Part shown: piece after piece, positions 61,916 to 64,000 of the stretch
How the letters are laid out: each line of letters starts with the position of its first letter
Position numbering within the stretch: position 1 is the stretch's first letter
DNA from: Mesorhizobium neociceri
GTDB taxonomy: Bacteria > Pseudomonadota > Alphaproteobacteria > Rhizobiales > Rhizobiaceae
Direction of reading: 5' to 3'
Assembly: GCF_013520985.1 (NCBI RefSeq)
Contig: NZ_JACDTY010000002.1
Location: 434,001 to 498,000 of the forward strand
Length of the DNA stretch: 64,000 bases
Translations under genes and position numbers: made by a program
Notes under the pieces: model-generated
Database searches by the model: none
What the model was told of the DNA's origin: nothing
Seen by the model: the letters and a program-made list of their open reading frames with translations, nothing else

Positions 61916-61930
61916 GGTCATTGTATGACC
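61916..61930. promoter_or_regulatory. Palindrome upstream of ureC
   Basis: GGTCA - TTGTA - TGACC, a perfect 5-base inverted repeat with a 5-base spacer, lying 62-76 bases before the ureC start in the divergent region shared with the small exported-protein gene. It could be a binding site for a dimeric regulator. Nothing ties it to a known one. Confidence 0.3.
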
Positions 61931-61991
61931 ATTGGATGGCGACGATGTGGAGTTCGGCTGCGACCGGACTGCGTTTGGGGAGCATTGACTG

Positions 61992-63704
<1,713 letters not shown>

Positions 63705-63796
63705 TGCTAGGGGCGATTGGATCGATCCGCCAAAGTCCGTTGCGACCCGGTTGGTGCCGCCGCAATATGCGGCTCAACGAAACCGCGTAACTGGTC

Positions 63797-64000
63797 ATGG
63801 CCACCGAGATCGTCTCCGCCCACGACATCTTCCCGCATATCCGCATCGTCATGGGCATGGTGATCGGGCTCGGCGTCACGCGCCTTTTGTCGGGGCTCGC
63901 CCGCATCGTCCAGCATCCCGGCCAGTACAAGCTCTACCCCGTGCACCTCGCCTGGGTCGCCTCCATGCTGTTGCTGCTGGTGCATTTCTGGTGGTGGGAG
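63797..64000 (+). CDS. Small membrane protein, unknown (3' end beyond window)
   Basis: Open frame from ATG 63797 to the window edge, 68 codons visible. It has an Arg/Gly/Leu-rich first helix (RIVMGMVIGLGVTRLLSGLA) and a second hydrophobic stretch (AWVASMLLLLVHFWWW) at the edge. It lies about 90 bases after ureC on the same strand. I recognise no family. The true length is unknown. Confidence 0.6.
   Translation, partial: MATEIVSAHDIFPHIRIVMGMVIGLGVTRLLSGLARIVQHPGQYKLYPVHLAWVASMLLLLVHFWWWE

Overview
The window reads as chromosomal DNA of a fast-growing rhizobial alphaproteobacterium, most likely Mesorhizobium or a close relative in the Phyllobacteriaceae. The pointers are high GC throughout, ExoY/ExoF/ExoQ-type exopolysaccharide genes, a MatR/MatB-type malonate pair, a urease cluster with a HupE/UreJ gene and a DUF1272 gene inside it, many solute-importer operons, and dispersed palindromes and RIME-like elements of the kind common in rhizobia. 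I see no insertion sequences, phage genes, CRISPR arrays, tRNAs or rRNAs. The genus is an inference from gene content; no 16S or marker gene is present.

Layout: 1-4612 holds exopolysaccharide genes (a 5'-truncated exoY, exoF, an acyltransferase, and a convergent exoQ-like polymerase). 4920-11596 holds an acetone carboxylase operon (acxA-acxB-acxC plus a short-chain dehydrogenase) with a divergent LuxR-type regulator. 11593-13031 has a LysR regulator divergent from a small NTF2-like protein. 13096-15131 has an aldehyde dehydrogenase and a DUF1349 gene. 15296-23581 is an import-and-oxidise cluster of unknown substrate: flavin monooxygenase, tandem-DUF427 protein, Tat-exported solute-binding protein, two Dpp-type permeases and a divergent fused double ATPase.

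23672-31553 is a carbohydrate locus. An RbsABC-type importer faces a ROK regulator, which is followed by a tightly overlapping catabolic run: Gfo/Idh/MocA dehydrogenase, sugar isomerase/epimerase, alpha/beta hydrolase and ROK kinase. 31578-42824 is an amino-sugar / cell-wall-sugar locus. On the minus strand lie murQ, a CUT1-type importer (binding protein, two permeases, ATPase), a DUF4304 gene and a Gfo/Idh dehydrogenase. On the plus strand lie a BadF/BadG-type kinase, a GntR/UTRA regulator, a SIS-domain deaminase and nagA. Two mirrored TGGTATT double repeats in the shared promoter region are the likely operators.

42876-58214 is a mixed region: an L-2-hydroxyglutarate oxidase-like enzyme, a BacA/SbmA-domain ABC transporter, matB with a GntR regulator, rpe, a universal stress protein, a lipoprotein D-Ala-D-Ala carboxypeptidase, two unrecognised proteins, a P-loop kinase, a histone-H1-like protein, a glutathione transferase, and an adjacent acyl carrier protein and ketosynthase pair that resembles NodF/NodE. 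58412-63704 is the urease cluster ureD-ureA-DUF1272-ureJ-ureB, then two opposite-strand exported-protein genes, then ureC. The window ends inside a small membrane-protein gene.
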